Below, piece after piece: positions 1 through 6,100 of a stretch of DNA of 7,039 nucleotides (the first letter of the stretch is position 1; each line of letters starts with the position of its first letter). The notes under the pieces were generated by a model that saw only the letters and a list, made by a program, of their open reading frames with translations, made no database searches and had not been told where the DNA came from. The stretch covers positions 1 to 7,039 of the forward strand of contig JALVDQ010000448.1 of NCBI GenBank assembly GCA_027008885.1. Reading direction: 5' to 3'. This DNA comes from Thiotrichaceae bacterium. Its GTDB lineage: Bacteria; Pseudomonadota; Gammaproteobacteria; Thiotrichales; Thiotrichaceae. A program made the translations under genes and the position numbers.

Positions 1-117
1 GATCAAACCGCTGTCAACGTTCCGCCAGAGGCGCAACACTCGATACTGGTGGTTGGTTAGACCTTACCAGACAAGGACTTTCACCCTGTAAGAAATGACA
101 AGCTTCGCTTGTCGCAC
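1..117 (-). mobile_element. 5' end of a group II intron (domain I start), cut by the window edge
   Basis: Read on the minus strand from position 117 downward, the sequence begins GTGCGAC, matching the GUGYG 5' consensus of group II introns. It then folds as a series of nested stems typical of early domain I. These are a 7-bp hairpin with a 3-nt loop (97-103 / 107-113), a stem around the common GGGTGAAAGTCC motif (84-89 / 71-76), a 5-bp CTGGT/ACCAG stem (46-50 / 66-70) and CGCC/GGCG (23-26 / 30-33). No reverse transcriptase gene is visible; in this family it would lie further left, in domain IV. The 5' boundary is set by the GTGCGAC and by loss of similarity to the repeat at 118. The identification comes from motif recognition and fold, not from a covariance-model search. 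An unrelated structured RNA remains possible. Confidence 0.68.
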
Positions 118-196
118 CATCCCCCCCTTTTTTTACATATTTTTGCGGGGAGCTGTTGATTTAGACAGGGTTGGAGCAGCTTTGCGAACCCAACCA
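118..196 (-). repeat. Dispersed repeat, copy A (divergent), interrupted by the intron
   Basis: On the minus strand, 147 to 118 matches 5230-5259 at 28 of 30 positions (CGCAAAAATATG, an A run, a G run, then GATG). Upstream in the same copy the blocks CGCAAAGCT (186-178) and CTAAAT (164-159) recur in copy B at 5179-5187 and 5201-5206 with the same 22-base spacing. The linker between CTAAAT and CGCAAAAATATG is 12 bases shorter here. A short hairpin (169-174 GGTTGG with 190-195 CCAACC) stands where copy B has its 12-bp stem. Similarity to copy B stops at 118, where the group II intron begins. Confidence 0.7.
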
Positions 197-204
197 TAAT
201 CGAG

Positions 205-479
205 CCGACATTCCGCACCTATGATGACAGTTTTATGAATTAACGTAAGTAGTTGATTTGTTTTAACTGCAAAGCCCTATCTTTCTATCTCATTGATTTA
301 ATCGTTCGAGTATCACCTGACAAAGACAAAAAATTGCTGGGATATTAGGCAAAACTAGGTAAATTAATTGATTAAATCGAAATGGAAAATTAACAAGAGT
401 AATACTGAAATATAAATACTCCAATAATATCAATAGGATGTAAAATACCAAAAATTCAATCTAAGGTGCGGAATGTCGG
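205..479. repeat. AT-rich segment bounded by a perfect 16-bp inverted repeat (MITE-like)
   Basis: CCGACATTCCGCACCT at 205-220 is the exact reverse complement of 464-479. The 243 bases between the arms are strongly AT-rich, contain no plausible ORF on either strand, and show no RNA gene I recognise. The ends could be terminal inverted repeats of a small non-autonomous element, or the remains of an insertion sequence that lost its transposase. I see no target-site duplication outside the arms. The right arm ends 12 bases before the stop codon of the lipoprotein gene. This accounts for most of the gene-free stretch 200-491. Confidence 0.5.
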
Positions 480-491
480 ACACTACCTACG

Positions 492-3023
492 CTATTCGCA
501 ATTAGCCCACCAGCATTTTCCCATGCCTTCCTGGAACCTCATTACGCCATCGTATTTGGGTGAGTCAGCACGGCTTTTATTCAAGTGCTCTTTTAGCCCC
601 CAGTTGCCGAAACGATAGAATGATTGTGGCAGGGTATACAGTGTAAATAGCGTGGTGCTCTCAGGTTCTTTTTTACTCCAGGCAATGAGCAGGTCTTCAT
701 AACGGTCTTTCATGCGAGGATCGCGGTTTACCTGCTTGAAGAGTTGGCGGAATCTCTTTTTTTCTGATTCGCTTAGCTGCAAACGCCCCATAACACTGGT
801 GGTGAGATGCTGCCCGCCTTCATAGGTCAGGAGTTGCAGATTATTTCTTGCGGTAACCTTTGCCTGTGCCTCAATTTTGGCAATAACACCTGCCAGGGCG
901 TTGGGGTCACGCTGTTTGTCCTGATCAATAATATCAAACACATCATCAACGGTTGTGGCATCTTTTAGCACTTTGGAGGCATCCCGGCATGAACCTGTTT
1001 TTTCAACACAGCCAAAGAAATAGGGAGCCATGGCAATTGCATCCAGCGCGCCCCTGCCAACAAATTTGATCATTTGTTCAGAGAGTACCTTGTCACCCTG
1101 ATTGGTACCAAGAACACGCACAAGACGTTGATTGCTGCCACCAAAAGCATCTTTCCAGATGGCAAACATTTCGACTGCGCGGTGGCTATAAAAACGTAAT
1201 CGCGCAAAATATTCTTCATCCCGATAGCCGTTAAATTCAGGCGGAACGGTATTGTAACCAAGTTCTATACCACGCTTTTGCACATAGAAATGGCTGAGAA
1301 AACCACTATTCCAGGTTTCATTTGAATATTCGACGTAAGTTTTTAAATTGCTATTGAGATTTTTGTAAACATATTCGGCAAATTTATATACATATTCATC
1401 CGTTGCGGCATGTGGCATATTCACCCACATATCACGGTTTAGCGCATTTGCAAGTGCTACAACGACTTCAACAGGCACACCGTTGCGGCGCGTATGTGGG
1501 GTTCTGGCACTGCCGCCCCAGACTGCATCATTCATCTTTGCGCGCTCATCCCATTTCAGTGGTCTGCTGACGCAATCCATGTCAATAGCACCACTATCAT
1601 CAAGACAGGAAGACCTGCCGTGGCTGGATTCGGTCAGGTTCATCATTCTAATCACCTTAAACTGGCGCAAAAAAGCCAGATAGTCGGGATTAAAAATAAT
1701 CTTGTTGCGACTGTAGGGATCTGAATAAGCCTCTGCAAAAGAGACATATTCTGTATTTGCAGGACATTCCGAGGCAGAATTAACACGAATAAAGGCGATA
1801 TTTTCCCCGCTGTTCCGGTCATGGCAGGTACCACCCGGCATAATGATGCGGATATCGTGGATATAGTTTCCGGGTGAAATATCCCTGAGAATAATATTCA
1901 GTGCATTTGCTTCAGGATTGTCAGGCTGGTTTTTCAGATTCAAATCAAACGTATAACCCTGCTGACCTGCAAGCCCCCGAATATTTGACACCGGACCACT
2001 AATTTGCAAGGTGCCGGAGCCTTCATAAAACAGTGTATATTTTCCTGAGGGAATTGCGCCAAAAAGTGTCCCCTGAAGCAGTTTTGTCTTGGCATAGTTG
2101 AGGGAAGAATCAAGTTCTGTTGGCCAGCCATTGGGATCTGTTTTTACCTGACCCGATAATTCCGTAAAAGGTCGAGCCGTGCGGAAAACATCAACAAAGG
2201 GCATTGGCTGACCGACCAGATCTGATTCACCCTGCGGTGCTTCTGTATTTATTCCCAGAGAAGGAGAAAATAACAGCCTTGGTGCCACTCCGGTATAAAG
2301 CATCAGGCGTTTATTTACTTCACTGGTCGGCAGTGATGGATCAATGTTTGCCGTCACACCCTGAAGATTAATGCCATTCAAAGGGTTTGAATCGGTATCA
2401 AGATTGAGAAGAATCAGTTTCAGATTTTGTTCGGTATCTATTGTGGCAGTGACAGGAAGCAGACTTTCAATTGTATTTTTATTGCCTGGAATCAGCTTAT
2501 AGGTATAACCCGCAATATCAAAACTGACCAGTTCGCCCTCGGTATAGTGAAAACTGCCATTATTAAGCGTCGTGCCGCTATCATTGTAGAGTGATGTATG
2601 GTAGTTAACCCCGATAACCGGAACGGTTGGCTTGAACTGGGCAGTTAGTGTTGCCGTTTTAACTGGTGGCGCAGGGATAGTGGCAAAAGTAGCTTGCGAT
2701 GTATTACCCGCGGCATCAGTTGCAGTCAGGCTGACTTCAGAACTGTATTTTGTAATGATCGGGTTTGGTGAGATCAGAGTATAAGTGCCATCTGCGGCAA
2801 CTAGCTTGCTGGCACTGGAACCATCTACATTAAAAACAATGTTAATGGTTGAGCCTGCTTCGGCAGTGCCGGAAACCTGGATTCTGCCCCCCGTAAGACG
2901 CTGAAAGCTCGGCTCGGCAGGAGGATTCGGTGGCGTTGTATCTGTTTCTCCAGAAGAACCACCGCCACATGCAGCGAGAAAAACCGAAAGCAGAATAGTG
3001 ATGAAAATCCCTTTAGTATTCAT
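492..3023 (-). CDS. Outer-membrane lipoprotein with Ig-like domain and putative glycoside-hydrolase-like C-terminal region
   Basis: This encodes 843 residues and is complete. The N terminus is a lipoprotein signal with lipobox LAAC (lipidated Cys19); Gly20 at +2 suggests outer-membrane sorting. A Gly/Ser- and Pro-rich linker (20-38) follows, then a bacterial Ig-like domain (about 39-118). Residues about 135-220 resemble a domain common in exported lipoproteins, with the pattern SGTT..NGSFHY..GE and LLNLDTDSNPLNGI. A beta-rich module (about 288-398) leads into a region (about 400-843) resembling proteins loosely annotated as cellulose-binding or glycosidase-like. Candidate clan GH-A-type catalytic residues are Glu569 in YVEYSNETWN (acid/base) and Glu735 in LLTYEGG (nucleophile). 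Eight cysteines beyond the lipobox suggest disulfides. ATG 3021-3023 is preceded by AAGGA at good spacing. A surface polysaccharide-acting enzyme is inferred; substrate and activity are unknown. Confidence 0.88.
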   Translation of the reverse strand: MNTKGIFITILLSVFLAACGGGSSGETDTTPPNPPAEPSFQRLTGGRIQVSGTAEAGSTINIVFNVDGSSASKLVAADGTYTLISPNPIITKYSSEVSLTATDAAGNTSQATFATIPAPPVKTATLTAQFKPTVPVIGVNYHTSLYNDSGTTLNNGSFHYTEGELVSFDIAGYTYKLIPGNKNTIESLLPVTATIDTEQNLKLILLNLDTDSNPLNGINLQGVTANIDPSLPTSEVNKRLMLYTGVAPRLLFSPSLGINTEAPQGESDLVGQPMPFVDVFRTARPFTELSGQVKTDPNGWPTELDSSLNYAKTKLLQGTLFGAIPSGKYTLFYEGSGTLQISGPVSNIRGLAGQQGYTFDLNLKNQPDNPEANALNIILRDISPGNYIHDIRIIMPGGTCHDRNSGENIAFIRVNSASECPANTEYVSFAEAYSDPYSRNKIIFNPDYLAFLRQFKVIRMMNLTESSHGRSSCLDDSGAIDMDCVSRPLKWDERAKMNDAVWGGSARTPHTRRNGVPVEVVVALANALNRDMWVNMPHAATDEYVYKFAEYVYKNLNSNLKTYVEYSNETWNSGFLSHFYVQKRGIELGYNTVPPEFNGYRDEEYFARLRFYSHRAVEMFAIWKDAFGGSNQRLVRVLGTNQGDKVLSEQMIKFVGRGALDAIAMAPYFFGCVEKTGSCRDASKVLKDATTVDDVFDIIDQDKQRDPNALAGVIAKIEAQAKVTARNNLQLLTYEGGQHLTTSVMGRLQLSESEKKRFRQLFKQVNRDPRMKDRYEDLLIAWSKKEPESTTLFTLYTLPQSFYRFGNWGLKEHLNKSRADSPKYDGVMRFQEGMGKCWWANCE

Positions 3024-3029
3024 TATTGT

Positions 3030-3034
3030 TCCTT
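3030..3034 (-). promoter_or_regulatory. Ribosome binding site of the lipoprotein gene
   Basis: The minus strand reads AAGGA, then six bases, then ATG. This is a good Shine-Dalgarno match and fixes the start at 3023, just ahead of the lipoprotein signal peptide. Confidence 0.7.
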
Positions 3035-3078
3035 GTCTTGTTTTACCTGGTCTGGCTCCAAACCCGTCAACATATATG

Positions 3079-3102
3079 TAAGTACCCGTGCCTGGGTACT
3101 TA
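3079..3102. promoter_or_regulatory. Perfect 9-bp dyad in the lipoprotein leader, possible operator or RNA hairpin
   Basis: TAAGTACCC and GGGTACTTA form a perfect inverted repeat around a 6-base centre (GTGCCT). It lies about 55 bases upstream of the lipoprotein start codon. No T run follows on either strand, so it is not an intrinsic terminator. It could be a binding site for a dimeric regulator or a leader hairpin. The bound factor, if any, is unknown. Confidence 0.4.
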
Positions 3103-3301
3103 GCAGAGCCATTGATTTCAGGATTATAGAGTCATTAGTCTATATAATAGCAGGGTAAGTTCCCTATAATAAAATTGGCATCTGCCTAATATAGCAAAAA
3201 AATATAACAAAAATATACGATAAAATACGAAATGACAATCTTGCGCTGAACAAAGCCAAAGTGATATTGTCAAAGAAATAGTCAATCCAGTGAGGTTTAA
3301 A

Positions 3302-3694
3302 ATGAAATTAAGCAATAAAATTCTTTTCCTGTTTACTCTGATGGTTGCAGCTACCAGTCTCTCTGCCAGCCAGAACCAGACTGAATGGTATTCAGCTACT
3401 GGCTCGCCCGCAGTCAGAGTCTTTGTCAAGGGTGCTTATGTTTATGCGCAACTGGATCAGGGAGGGCTAAATGATTCAGCCATAAAATTAAAGCATGTCA
3501 ATGGTGATCTGTTGCATGAATATGGCGCTGACTATATCCGCATCAGGGATTTCAATGCCGATGGCAGCTTTGACATCGGTGTACTCACTGGTGCAGGTTA
3601 CGGTGGAAGTGATATGTGTTATGCAGTTTTTGAATATTTGCCCGATTTTTATGCCTACAAAACACGCTCCAGCAAAACCGTTTGTTTTAATTGA
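3302..3694 (+). CDS. Small exported protein with a DxNxDG calcium-binding-like loop (XAC2610/FG-GAP-like)
   Basis: This encodes 130 residues. The first 22 or so form a Sec signal peptide (MKLSNK, then a hydrophobic core, then SLSAS), so the mature protein should be periplasmic or secreted. The C-terminal half carries DFNADGSFDIGV (83-94), with Asp83, Asn85, Asp87 and Asp91 spaced like a short EF-hand/FG-GAP calcium loop. It is followed by GAGYGGSD, as in XAC2610-type proteins. Two cysteines in the mature part (106 and 128) may form a disulfide. ATG 3302 is preferred over an in-frame GTG at 3290 because GAGG sits six bases before the ATG and the signal peptide then starts correctly. The stop is 13 bases before rarA, so co-transcription is likely. 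Function is not established; the resemblance is by motif only. Confidence 0.8.
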   Translation: MKLSNKILFLFTLMVAATSLSASQNQTEWYSATGSPAVRVFVKGAYVYAQLDQGGLNDSAIKLKHVNGDLLHEYGADYIRIRDFNADGSFDIGVLTGAGYGGSDMCYAVFEYLPDFYAYKTRSSKTVCFN

Positions 3695-3707
3695 TTAGCG
3701 CTTTAAC

Positions 3708-5006
3708 GTGCAAAAAACAGATAACCGCCCCCTTGCCGAGCGCATGCGTCCACGCTCACTGCCTGAATATTTTGGGCAGCAGCATATTTTGGCTGAAGGC
3801 AGGCAACTGCGTGTCGCAATCGAACAGGACAAGCTGCACTCAATGTTATTTTGGGGACCGCCAGGAACAGGGAAAACAACCCTTGCGCGCCTTATCGCAA
3901 GCTATAGTGGAGCTGAATTTATTACCATGTCGGCGGTACTCTCGGGGGTTAAGGATATTCGTGAAGCAGTCAAACTGGCAAAACAGAATTACGAACTGGA
4001 TGGACGTCGTACCGTTCTGTTTGTTGATGAAGTTCACCGCTTTAACAAATCCCAGCAGGATGCCTTCTTGCCCCACATCGAAGACGGAACCATCAGTTTT
4101 ATAGGGGCAACTACCGAAAACCCGTCTTTTGAATTAAACAACGCACTTCTGTCTCGTGTGCGTACCTATGTGCTTAAATCGCTCACAGCGGATGAAATAA
4201 AACAGATATTAAAAGCAGCAATTTCAGACAAGCAGCGCGGTATCGGAGAACTGCAGCTAGGCGTCGATGAAGAGGCACTGGATTATCTTGCAAAAGCCGC
4301 CGATGGCGATGCCCGGCGGGGCTTGAACTGGCTGGAAATTGCCACCGATCTTGCCGAAAACAAACGCATCACGCTAACCACAGTCAGACAAATTGCAACT
4401 GAAGGCTTGCGCCGTTTTGACAAGGGTGGCGACCTCTTTTACGAACAGATTTCAGCACTCCACAAAAGTGTGCGTGGTACCAACCCGGATGCCGCCCTTT
4501 ACTGGCTCTGCCGGATGCTGGATGGCGGTTGTGATCCGCTCTATATTGCGCGTCGCGTCGTGCGTATGGCAAGTGAAGACATTGGCAATGCCGACCCCAG
4601 AGGTCTGCAAATTGCCATGAATGCCTGGCAAGCCTACGAACATCTGGGCAGCCCCGAAGGAGAGCTGGCACTCGCCCAGGCAGTCATCTATCTGGCATCA
4701 GCACCGAAAAGCAATGCAGTCTACATGGCGTATAAACAGGCAAGCAAAGCCGCAAAAGAATCAGGCTCACTGGAGGTACCAAAGCATCTGCGCAATGCCC
4801 CCACTGCATTAATGAAAGAGCTTGGTTACGCCAAAGACTATCGCTATGCACACCAGGAAGAGAATGCCTACGCCGCCGGAGAACACTATTTCCCCGAAGA
4901 ACTGGGTGAACCAGTCTATTACGAACCAGTACCCAGAGGACTGGAACTAAAAATAGGAGAAAAGCTCGCCCATTTAAGAGCACTGGATAAAAAATCAGGA
5001 TCATAG
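3708..5006 (+). CDS. rarA: Replication-associated recombination protein A (RarA/MgsA AAA+ ATPase)
   Basis: RarA is a cytoplasmic AAA+ ATPase related to clamp-loader proteins and eukaryotic WRNIP1/Mgs1. It acts at stalled or gapped replication forks, opening DNA ends and interacting with SSB. The 432 residues align along their whole length with E. coli RarA (about 447). Visible motifs are Walker A GPPGTGKT (50-57), Walker B LFVDEVH (104-110), sensor 1 GATTENPS (133-140), arginine finger Arg150 in ALLSR, and sensor 2 GDARR (200-204). The C-terminal tetramerisation domain includes [30 protein letters not shown] and [15 protein letters not shown]. The start is GTG 3708: an in-frame TAG lies at 3696 and PLAERMRP must be included. 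No Shine-Dalgarno sequence is visible, so translation may be coupled to the gene ending at 3694. The lolA and serS neighbours common in many gammaproteobacteria are absent here. Confidence 0.97.
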   Translation: MQKTDNRPLAERMRPRSLPEYFGQQHILAEGRQLRVAIEQDKLHSMLFWGPPGTGKTTLARLIASYSGAEFITMSAVLSGVKDIREAVKLAKQNYELDGRRTVLFVDEVHRFNKSQQDAFLPHIEDGTISFIGATTENPSFELNNALLSRVRTYVLKSLTADEIKQILKAAISDKQRGIGELQLGVDEEALDYLAKAADGDARRGLNWLEIATDLAENKRITLTTVRQIATEGLRRFDKGGDLFYEQISALHKSVRGTNPDAALYWLCRMLDGGCDPLYIARRVVRMASEDIGNADPRGLQIAMNAWQAYEHLGSPEGELALAQAVIYLASAPKSNAVYMAYKQASKAAKESGSLEVPKHLRNAPTALMKELGYAKDYRYAHQEENAYAAGEHYFPEELGEPVYYEPVPRGLELKIGEKLAHLRALDKKSGS

Positions 5007-5007
5007 G

Positions 5008-5093
5008 ATCCCCCCCTTTTTTTTTTATACTTTTCTTCTTGTTCTCACATGGAACGTGGGAACAAGAAGAAAAGTATCAAAAACAGGGGGGAT
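5008..5093. repeat. Long imperfect palindrome just after rarA
   Basis: An uninterrupted 18-bp stem (5027-5044 / 5060-5077) is extended inward by CAC/GTG, leaving a 7-base loop (5049-5055). It is extended outward by a C run plus T run on the left (5010-5026) against an A run plus G run on the right (5079-5091). The outermost ATCCCCCC/GGGGGGAT arms look like terminal inverted repeats. The left end begins two bases after the rarA stop codon. It is not a standard intrinsic terminator, because the T run precedes the stem and an A run follows it on both strands. A transcript could still form a very stable 3' hairpin. The right arm shares its end sequence with copy B at 5244-5259. Confidence 0.75.
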
Positions 5094-5110
5094 GGGTGGC
5101 AGAAGACAGA
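5079..5110 (+). repeat. Direct repeat, first copy
   Basis: These 32 bases (AAAAACAG, a G run, ATGGGTGGCAGAA and onward) recur at 5244-5275 with a single mismatch (G5105 versus A5270), at an offset of 165 bases. The first half is the right arm of the palindrome. The second half extends beyond it. Confidence 0.85.
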
Positions 5111-5131
5111 AGCATGTGCTTGTGTCGAGTT

Positions 5132-5259
5132 GTAGGGTCGGTGAAGTTTACGGAACCGACCAGATTTGAACTTCGTTGCGCAAAGCTACACCGACCCTAC
5201 CTAAATGTATTTATTCCTCAACAAGGCTGCGCAAAAATATGTAAAAAACAGGGGGGATG
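5132..5259 (+). repeat. Dispersed repeat, copy B, with a 12-bp stem
   Basis: This is the intact relative of the minus-strand copy at 118-196. GTAGGGTCGGTG (5132-5143) pairs perfectly with 5189-5200, enclosing about 45 bases. An alternative pairing uses GGTCGGT (5136-5142) with ACCGACC (5155-5161), so the two hairpins exclude each other. CTAAAT and a linker follow, then the conserved tail CGCAAAAATATG plus A run, G run and GATG (5230-5259). The arrangement resembles intergenic REP-like palindromic families. An ORF overlapping it (5039-5317) translates the repeat and is not believed to be a gene. Confidence 0.7.
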
Positions 5260-5275
5260 GGTGGCAGAAAACAGA
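5244..5275 (+). repeat. Direct repeat, second copy
   Basis: This is the second copy of the 32-base sequence at 5079-5110, with one mismatch. Its first 16 bases are the tail of copy B. The rest (GGTGGCAGAA and onward) shows what should follow the G run and GATG in an uninterrupted copy, and so defines the junction where the intron sits in copy A. Confidence 0.85.
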
Positions 5276-5313
5276 GCCTGTCCGGCAACCAGGATTAAAG
5301 CAAAAATTGCACA

Positions 5314-5931
5314 TTAACCACTAAATAAAAAAACCAGACCAGTGATGTAAGCAATAAATGGCAGGTATGTTTTTCCTGAGAATTTACCCAGATATTTTAT
5401 CAGAAGAGCAAAGCCATAAGATGCGATAAAATAATATGGCACAACCTGGATGGAGGTGTAATGAAGCAAATCATCCGGAAAATAGTAAAAATAGTACCTG
5501 TTAAATGCTAGCTGACAAACGGCATTTAATATAAATTCTAATAACGGCCCACTGACTGCCAGTTTGATTATATACAGTACATTTTTTAAAACTGGTGCAA
5601 GTTTCCAGTTTTTTTCCAGAATATCATACAAATAAAAATGTAATCCATACAAAGGCCATATTGCAAAATTTAATAATGAGGTTAATTTGTCATGCACTGG
5701 AAATATTTGATATTCCCAAAGGTACTTTCCAAACAGTAAATAATGTAAATTACCAAAGCCTACTTCCAGAATCAGGCAAAAAGGAAAAGCCAGTGCCATA
5801 TAGTAAAGTAACACTTTAATTTCAATCCGTATTATCTGACGTGCCAGCAAACACCAGCCAAAGTAAATAACTGCAAAGCCAAAGATAAAACCTGGAAAAC
5901 CCAATATGAGTAGTTTACTTATTGTATTCAT
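5314..5931 (-). CDS. Six-helix integral membrane protein of unknown function
   Basis: This encodes 205 residues and I do not recognise the family. Hydrophobic segments at about 6-29, 40-58, 83-102, 113-137, 161-181 and 187-203 suggest six inner-membrane helices. Charged or aromatic residues that may matter are the WEYQIFPVHD stretch (72-81) between helices 2 and 3, Glu132 inside helix 4 (GPLLEF) and PDD (152-154) before helix 5. The WEY loop faintly recalls the small membrane proteins called putative ABC-transporter type IV (CmpB-like), but not enough to assign it. ATG at 5931 is chosen; an in-frame GTG directly upstream (5934) would add one residue. The Shine-Dalgarno is weak (GGGA about 10 bases upstream). 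The gene is visibly more AT-rich than rarA, converges with it across the repeat block, and is divergent from the peptidase gene. Confidence 0.75.
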   Translation of the reverse strand: MNTISKLLILGFPGFIFGFAVIYFGWCLLARQIIRIEIKVLLYYMALAFPFCLILEVGFGNLHYLLFGKYLWEYQIFPVHDKLTSLLNFAIWPLYGLHFYLYDILEKNWKLAPVLKNVLYIIKLAVSGPLLEFILNAVCQLAFNRYYFYYFPDDLLHYTSIQVVPYYFIASYGFALLIKYLGKFSGKTYLPFIAYITGLVFLFSG

Positions 5932-5975
5932 CACACTAATATCCCGTAAATCAGCATCCTGCGTATGCTTATTCC

Positions 5976-5981
5976 ATTATA
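5976..5981 (-). promoter_or_regulatory. Candidate -10 box for the membrane protein gene
   Basis: The minus strand carries a perfect TATAAT about 45 bases upstream of the ATG at 5931, giving a leader of roughly 35-40 bases. No good -35 box lies 16-18 bases further upstream; TTGATA is 22 bases away. The call therefore rests on one hexamer in a 169-bp divergent intergenic region (5932-6100). Confidence 0.3.
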
Positions 5982-6072
5982 TATCACAGCTGGCATGACC
6001 ATTTATCAAAAGTGCTTGTCTGTTTAGCCTGGGTTAAGCTTGTGAGTTGCATAATTTAATTCCATAACCCCG

Positions 6073-6088
6073 TTTATTCGTTTATTCG
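6073..6088 (+). repeat. Tandem TTTATTCG x2 in the peptidase leader
   Basis: Two adjacent perfect 8-base units end 12 bases before the ATG at 6101. They could be a slippage site that changes leader length, or simply chance in AT-rich DNA. The weak Shine-Dalgarno candidate (TAAGA) lies between the repeat and the ATG. Confidence 0.6.
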
Positions 6089-6100
6089 TAAGATAATTCC

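Larger units (their letters stand above)
3024..3301. other. Divergent intergenic region between the lipoprotein gene and the small exported protein gene
   Basis: The region has no credible gene. An ORF-like stretch on the minus strand overlaps the signal-peptide gene antisense and is dismissed. The middle (about 3123-3240) is very AT-rich, with several TATAAT-like boxes on both strands. On the minus strand a perfect TATAAT lies at 3123-3128 without a good -35 box. On the plus strand TTGCGC (3241-3246), a 16-base spacer and GATATT (3263-3268) could serve the gene at 3302. Promoters for both divergent genes must lie here unless transcription is read through, but none of these boxes is convincing alone. 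Confidence 0.4.

Noticed and set aside
3124..3429. 101-codon minus-strand ORF in the divergent region
   Set aside because: It lies antisense to the signal-peptide coding part of the gene at 3302 and runs into an AT-rich promoter region. Its hydrophobic look comes from the complement of A/T-rich codons.
3691..4104. 137-codon plus-strand ORF overlapping the start of rarA
   Set aside because: It is out of frame with rarA, which has full-length family similarity here. The alternative product is rich in Cys/Ser/Asn and has no recognisable domain.
5008..5093. Rho-independent terminator for rarA
   Set aside because: The stem is strong, but on both strands it is followed by an A run rather than a T run, so the classical signal is absent. 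It is kept only as a palindromic repeat.
5251..5264. G-quadruplex in the G-rich repeat tail
   Set aside because: The tail has one six-G run, one GGG and one GG. It lacks four separate runs of three and so does not meet the usual motif.
5079..5275. CRISPR array
   Set aside because: There are only two direct repeats with a 133-base gap between them, shared with a palindrome. No regular spacer structure or cas gene is present.
5039..5317. 92-codon plus-strand ORF with the peptide KQGGWVAE occurring twice
   Set aside because: It starts inside the palindrome loop region and spans the repeat block. The repeated peptide is simply the 32-bp DNA repeat translated in the same frame (165 is divisible by 3). 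There is no ribosome binding site and no protein-like pattern of conservation.
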